21,285 nucleotides of DNA, taken from Perkinsus marinus ATCC 50983 (Eukaryota; Perkinsozoa; Perkinsida; Perkinsidae). Location of the stretch: assembly GCF_000006405.1 (NCBI RefSeq), contig NW_003208655.1, positions 520,227 through 541,511 on the forward strand, in the 5' to 3' direction. The translations under genes were made by a program, and so were the position numbers. Within the stretch, counting starts at the first letter, position 1, and every line of letters begins with the position of its first letter. The notes beneath the pieces were generated by a model. It was not told the origin of the DNA and searched no databases. It was given only the letters and a program-made list of their open reading frames with translations. This document shows positions 16,500 to 21,285 of this stretch, in pieces.

Positions 16500-17150
16500 A
16501 CTCGCATACTCTTAATACGTTGATCATGCATGCTGATGTGATCGTAAATTTATAACGGATTAGTTGTTGCTTCGCTGTTGCGAGTGTGCGTGAGGTGCAG
16601 TGTGCGTGCATTCGCAAGCGTAATAACGATTAATCTGAACGCACAAGCCAGAAGATTTATAATGCTAGAATGGTCCGCTTCCTCCCGGCTGGTGGTCTGT
16701 GGTAGGAGGATCTGCCCGCTCCTCTGGGCCAGTCTGTTAGCTGCATTGTATCGATTGTTCGCTATACGTGAATCGACTCCGTTCGGCCATCATCCGCTAC
16801 CTTTCGTTGTAACAACGACGTTGTTGCCTATGCGGCATACACAGTATAGAGTGAGCGCGAGAGCCTCAACCGTAGCTTATGTGCGCAATGCGCACTGCGC
16901 ATGCGTCAAACGATCGATTGCGTATGGAGTGTTTTGCGGGATTCTCAGAGAATTATTCTCTTGTGGATTATCGTTGACATCCCTGCCAACCTTGTCGACC
17001 GCTGCAAACTTAGCAGTGCTAAGTATTACCTTACGCCCGTATCTACCTTCACAAACTGTGTTGACCGAGTCGCTAGCATCGACTATCTATAGTATCAATC
17101 GACGACGCGATCACGACTCCGAGTAGATCCATCGACAGAAGGTCTAGGTC
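16500..17150. other. No supportable gene
   Basis: A 182-codon frame opening at a TTG (16578-17126) is the longest here but has no domain, no good start and covers palindromic and duplicated DNA (GTGCGCA/TGCGCAC at 16881-16895). Treated as noncoding. It may include promoter DNA of the gene starting at 17276. Confidence 0.5.
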
Positions 17151-17157
17151 GCACAAG

Positions 17158-17198
17158 GCGGTTGTGGCACAAACGCACAACGGTTGTGCAACAACCGC
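17158..17198. repeat. Hairpin upstream of the GNAT gene
   Basis: GCGGTTGTGGCACAA pairs with TTGTGCAACAACCGC at 14 of 15 positions; the loop contains CACAAC, which pairs alternatively with the second arm (GCACAAC/GTTGTGC around G, 17175-17189). It ends 78 bp before the ATG, so it may sit in the promoter or 5' leader. Confidence 0.85.
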
Positions 17199-17275
17199 TG
17201 TGCGGAATCTGACTCATTAGGACGTTGCGCCGAGGATTTTCTGCGATCCAGGTGAATTTCTCCTTTCCATCACAT

Positions 17276-18494
17276 ATGAAGCTCCTCATCACCCTGCTGT
17301 TGGGGTTACTCTCCTCCGCGGTGGTTGGAGACCATCGGACTCACCCGGTGTCGGAGCCCCATACATTGCGCGCGCTTAATGGGGTGGTTTACCGGAAATA
17401 CCAGGAGGGTGATGACATATCCCTCCTGGCAAAAGAAGACCGTCTTCCAGATTGTGATCGTTTCCCATGTTGGGTCGCAGTGCCCAGCGGAACTAAGGTG
17501 CGGATACTATAAACTGCTTTACTCTGTCAGAAGAAGTTATAGTTGTATTTAAAAACCATCGAAAAGAGCGTACCAAATCCTTCGTCGAGCGGCTCGTGCA
17601 TTGAATGCAATGCAATGCATTTCCGCTCGGAAGCCAACGGTCGGTCTTGCAGCACTATCGATTCGCTAGTGTGAGTTAGAAATGCACTCAGTGCATCTCA
17701 CTGGGAATAGCCGGCTACACTCAGCAGTTTACGATAACTAATAGTCATTGACTATTGCGGAAAGATTCTTTCCCCAGACTGTCATCGGCGTGGTCAATCT
17801 GGAGATCCCAGAAGATGACCCACCTGAGGAGGTCAAGACTGCAATCAAAGACCACAGGTAAGTCCTACTATTGAGAGAGGATCTAGCGGTCCGACCTCTT
17901 CGTTTTCATAGGCCGAAAGGGAGCAAGAGTGGAGAGATTGGATATATACGTCTTGTGAGCCGACCGCCGTTCAACGAACGGTGGTCGCAAACTGGACTTT
18001 CAGGTTTATGTCGTCGAAGCTTGGCGGAGACAAAAAATTGCATCGACACTTCTGTCTGTAACCTTCAAGGAGGTGATAACTGCGATGGACTCCCCTGTTG
18101 ACCTGTGCAGTCTCTATTCCCACGAAAGATGGCCATTGAGAGTATCCTTCAATGTTTGTTGTCCCTCAGTTTCCCAAGGCGTACCCGAACTGGGGTGCAG
18201 TCTACCTACTGGTTCGCCGCGACAACCAACCCGCGAGAGAACTTTATAGGAAGGCGGGGTTCATCATCATACTGGGTGCGTTTCTCCGTGTCTTGCTTGG
18301 CTCAATACATGTAACCGTACATATGAAGTAGAGCAGGGCTCGAGCTTTCAAGCTTCCAGCTGCTGTGACTCGGCATGAAGCTCAGATGTCGTCCAAAACT
18401 TCAAAAATAATATGCAATCTGATACACCCTCTTTGAATCCTCAGATACTCCCGGAGATGCTTATCTCATCTACGCGCGCTATAATGAGGGATAG
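17276..18494 (+). CDS. Secretory-pathway GNAT-family N-acetyltransferase, six exons
   Basis: Exons 17276-17497, 17778-17857, 17912-17954, 18004-18072, 18170-18275 and 18445-18494 total 570 nt: 189 residues plus TAG. Introns of 280, 54, 49, 97 and 169 nt all start GTG or GTA and end in pyrimidine-AG (CCCCAG, TCATAG, TTTCAG, CCTCAG, CCTCAG). Residues 1-18 are a signal peptide (MKLLITLLLGLLSSAVVG). Then the GNAT order: WVAVPSGT-TVIGVVNLEI strands, VYVVEAWRRQKIASTLL (motif A, 116-132), VYLLVRRDNQPARELYRKAGF (motif B, 149-169) and a last strand DAYLIYAR. The acetyl-CoA loop Q/RxxGxG/A reads RRQKIA, lacking the usual first Gly. The family moves acetyl from acetyl-CoA to amines or protein N-termini; a signal peptide implies action in the secretory pathway or outside. 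Exon joins are inferred; intron 4 could use another donor. Confidence 0.75.
17498..17777 (+). other. Intron 1 of the GNAT gene, hairpin-filled
   Basis: The longest intron (280 nt). It contains CGAGCGG (17586-17592)/CCGCTCG (17623-17629) enclosing TGCATTG/CAATGCA (17597-17614), then ATGCACT/AGTGCAT around one base (17682-17696), TAGCCGGCTA (17708-17717) and AATAGTC/GACTATT (17740-17756). Most of its length is self-complementary, unlike the other four introns, which may mean an insertion into an originally short intron ending near TCTGTCAG (17532). Confidence 0.6.
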
Positions 18495-19616
18495 TGCTTC
18501 GAATATGGGGCTGACCTGCGACCCAAAGCGTTCAGGCCTTAGAATGTCTATTTTGCTAGCCTCGCTTCCAGCGCCTTTGTTTGAAAGGCATTTTTCATTA
18601 CCCGAGCCCAGCTCGTAGATACTTTTCAGCGAGAAGTGTTAGTCTATGATAGGCTTGCGATTGTTCGTTCCATTGTCGTTATTTGCTGAGTATTGAAGTC
18701 GATTTTTAGTGAGGCCACCCTTTCTGGTTCGATTGATATCAACGAATTGTGTTCACTTGTAGTGCCAGGCCTGGGTGAACGGAAAGCGAGCTCTCCGTTC
18801 ACGTATCTCAAGTATCTCACGAGCAGTTTCGTAGGAAATAGAAGGTTAACTCAATAAATTGGGTTCCAAGGTCTTCGCCTATAAGTGATACAGCAAATCA
18901 TAGACATGATGCGTTCTGTGATGTCTTCGAACTCACGCTCTCGGGTGAGGAACTCCAGATTCGGTACGTCTGGTCGCACATGCTTCACTTATCGGGACCA
19001 TTATCCCTCATGTTGATGTGTTGTAGATGACCCGAATTCAATATATGGCTCGATCGTTATGAGCCAACTATGATCGGGCATGTTGTCCATTAATCACGAT
19101 ATCTATTGGTTTTGCTCAGCTCATATGGACCGCGTTTGGGTGTGGGAAATGACGTATGTTTTGGTAAAGTCTAGACGGTAATACGCTACATCAACACACT
19201 CCATTGACAAAGTGTGATACATCGTCGGAAGTACATCTTCACTGGGGTCTCCACTGGAGACTCTCCAGTCTGGCGATTCTCAAGCTGCTTGGACTGTAGA
19301 TGGCTCGCGAAAACCGCCTTCATTCCAAAACCGCTAATATCCGTCATTAGAAAGCCTTTCTGCCACGTTGTTATTCTGTGGGCCTCAGTCGAACAGTCCC
19401 ATCACACACTATTTCAAATAGGACAGTCACTGTCCCATTGGGACACACCGTATGTCACTGATGAGCGAATGAAACTTTCGGACTGCGGACGATTGTATTG
19501 CTTGTCTAGTAGCAGGCATATCTCGCAATGGCTGCTAGAATGTGTGAAACCCACAGCGTGAAGCTCTCCCACAGAGCCAGACTGTCACGAATCGGGACTC
19601 ACGATGTTGCAGCCGG
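18495..19616. other. Downstream intergenic DNA
   Basis: No gene supported. Hairpins: GTGAACGGA/TCCGTTCAC at 18775-18802, overlapping palindromes at 19247-19269 and 19421-19445. A 45-codon minus-strand frame (18851-18988) has a protein-like composition but no recognisable domain, start or splice signals strong enough to annotate. Confidence 0.5.
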
Positions 19617-19940
19617 GATCTTATACCATGCTCAAGGCTGCTGGTGCTCCAGCGTGCTTCACGTGAGAACCTCGGCACTTGAGCCATATGTAGTTACTAG
19701 ATGTGAGAATACTGATTACTCACTACTATATCTATGGCCTCACATACAAGTCAACAAAGTTATTCCGTACATGCTCGAGACTCAAATGGAATGCTCATAA
19801 AAAATTAAATTTAATAACAAATTTTATCCCATCAGTGATGTATCGCATCAGCATTAGCAATTCAGTCAAGCCTTATTTTTCACGTCCGCCAACGGGACAG
19901 GCTCATTACTGCAGACGGTGTAGCTGTGACGTGGAGGAGT
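19617..19940 (+). repeat. Diverged dispersed repeat, copy B
   Basis: Partner of 15298-15694, same orientation, 4.3 kb away, on the other side of the GNAT gene. The blocks listed for copy A appear in the same order. Its centre is AT-rich (AAAAAATTAAATTTAATAAC). No coding capacity. Confidence 0.65.
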
Positions 19941-20073
19941 TGAATGTCACCCAAACCGTAGTTTTGAACAAAATTGAGAAATATTTCAAATTTTTCAGAA
20001 AAATTCTGAAAAATTCAGTAATATTTCAGGTGAAATATCTCACGGTCTGGCGGCACCTTACTTGAGCCACCCT

Positions 20074-21285
20074 GCATCGTCTACGTGAAAGTTCAGGGCA
20101 TCGGCCCCGTAAGAGTTAGAGTACGGTTACCCGCCGTGAGCAAATCGTGAAAGATCGCAAATTGGCAGAGCCACTCATAAGCAACAGTCGTCAACTTGAG
20201 TTCATTTGATAAACAGTCGAGATAGAGGGGAAGCTCGGACTAGACTACGTAGGACCGGGATTGGAATTTAGCGGAGTAGACAAGTGAATCATCGAAAACA
20301 GACCGTGTAAGAGATTGTGCTGCCCAAGTTAGTTTGGTCTACGCCCCCTGCGTGCAAAGCTGCGTTATTCAGTGATTAACCCTGGAGCGAGAAATGAGGA
20401 TCGTCACGATGGTTTATGAATCTTCGTTCTGATTGGAGAACCAAAAGTTGATGGCGTTAGTTTTAGTGTAGTGGCTACGTCCTACCCTATAGTGTGCAGG
20501 CACAGCACTGTTGCCTAGTCAGCTTGCTTTCATGGCCCATCACGATCACTATCCTTTGCCGGAGAATTGTAAGCATTCGATCTCGCAATCTGGGAGATTG
20601 CCTCGGAGGTCGAATCAGCAAGTTATATCTTCTCGTCTGAGACTACGATTATGCTCAGAACTTGTTGTACTAGCTACAAGTACGACCTAGCATATAAGGC
20701 GGTGACGAGATCATTGAAGAGTATCGTCTAGTAGATCGCCGACCTGTACACTATGGATTGGTCGCGATTGTAAGCTATCAACTATCGGTAATGTCGCAGC
20801 TCCTGTGAGATTGCCCCCAAGGGATGTCGAGAAGATTCAAGTGGCGGAATTCGCACACTAGGAGTCATTTCAGATGAGGTGGACTCTTGAGATGTCGCCA
20901 TCTGAGGGGAAGAGATTGTGACGCATTTTGATGTATTCACTTGAGTATTGAGATTGAATAACTAAACAAAAAAAATAGCAATATTCTCGCTTTATGCAAT
21001 GCATATGATGCTCATATCAAAAGGGAATGCACTATCTTTTGTTAAAAGGCTCATGTTGATGTGTCATCAATCGCTAGTCATCATCCTTGAGCAGCTCAAG
21101 TTGAGCTAGCAAAATGCATGCAACATTCCAATCGGCGGCACGTCGGTCTACTCTACAGACTATTCGGAGTTTTGACTGACTCGTCGGAGCTCGGCTGTCG
21201 CGCTGTTATCCGGGTAATGGCTGTAATGCAAGTGCTACGGGCTCCTCCCAAAAAAAGAAGACACCACAGATGAAAGCGGAGAATG
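20074..21285 (+). repeat. 1.2 kb dispersed repeat, copy 2, running off the window
   Basis: About 95% identical to 6235-7440, same orientation, starting abruptly at GCATCGTCTACG after unrelated AT-rich DNA. The AATAAA motif present near 7134 in copy 1 is altered here. An extra GCAGCTCAAGTTGA segment occurs near 21092. The copy is still matching at the last base, so its true length and its relation to a downstream element are unknown. Confidence 0.85.

Noticed and set aside
16578-17126. 182-codon open frame on the plus strand
   Set aside because: Starts at TTG, no recognisable domain, crosses palindromes and a duplicated block; low-quality hydrophobic/basic sequence typical of chance.
18851-18988. 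45-codon minus-strand frame with protein-like composition (PNLEFLTREREFEDITERI)
   Set aside because: Too short to judge, no ATG or splice context strong enough; could be an exon but not supportable.

Overview
The window is eukaryotic: noncoding DNA packed with mobile elements, one intron-containing host gene with very short exons and GT-AG introns of 49-280 nt, and pol III-type tRNA-like relics. This mix, and a MULE fused to a ULP1-type protease, would fit an alveolate protist such as Perkinsus, but that is an inference; no rRNA or spliced-leader gene was found to settle it.

Layout. (1) 1-5399 holds gag and pol of an LTR retrotransposon, probably BEL/Pao-like, entering from beyond the left edge; pol has all expected domains with catalytic residues in place. 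Its 3' side runs into about 0.8 kb of noncoding DNA and then a 1.2 kb repeat (6235-7440) that recurs in the same orientation at 20074-21285 with roughly 95% identity. (2) 8045-14739 is a nested structure: a TIR element of about 1 kb (its two halves at 8045-8908 and 14587-14739) is split by a 5.7 kb Mutator-like element (MULE, 8909-14586) bounded by a 9-bp target duplication. The MULE carries, on the minus strand, a transposase with an N-terminal FLYWCH/WRKY-like zinc finger, a DDE core and a C-terminal ULP1-like cysteine protease, the last part in another frame. Each MULE end carries four copies of a 15-bp motif, and four tRNA-like relics sit behind the transposase gene. (3) 14740-20073 is host-like DNA with a possible small membrane-protein gene or relic (14852-15134), two diverged copies of a 0.3-0.4 kb repeat, an exceptional density of hairpins including a 69-bp near-perfect palindrome, and a six-exon gene (17276-18494) for a 189-residue GNAT-family acetyltransferase with a signal peptide. 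Single-frame reading does not reveal that gene.

Main points for a second look: the eight-copy 15-bp motif with TSD that defines the MULE ends; the zinc finger-DDE-protease architecture; the spliced secreted GNAT; and a window-wide excess of short palindromes centred on a single base (triloop hairpins), many overlapping as arm/anti-arm/arm triads, which suggests repeated snap-back template switching.
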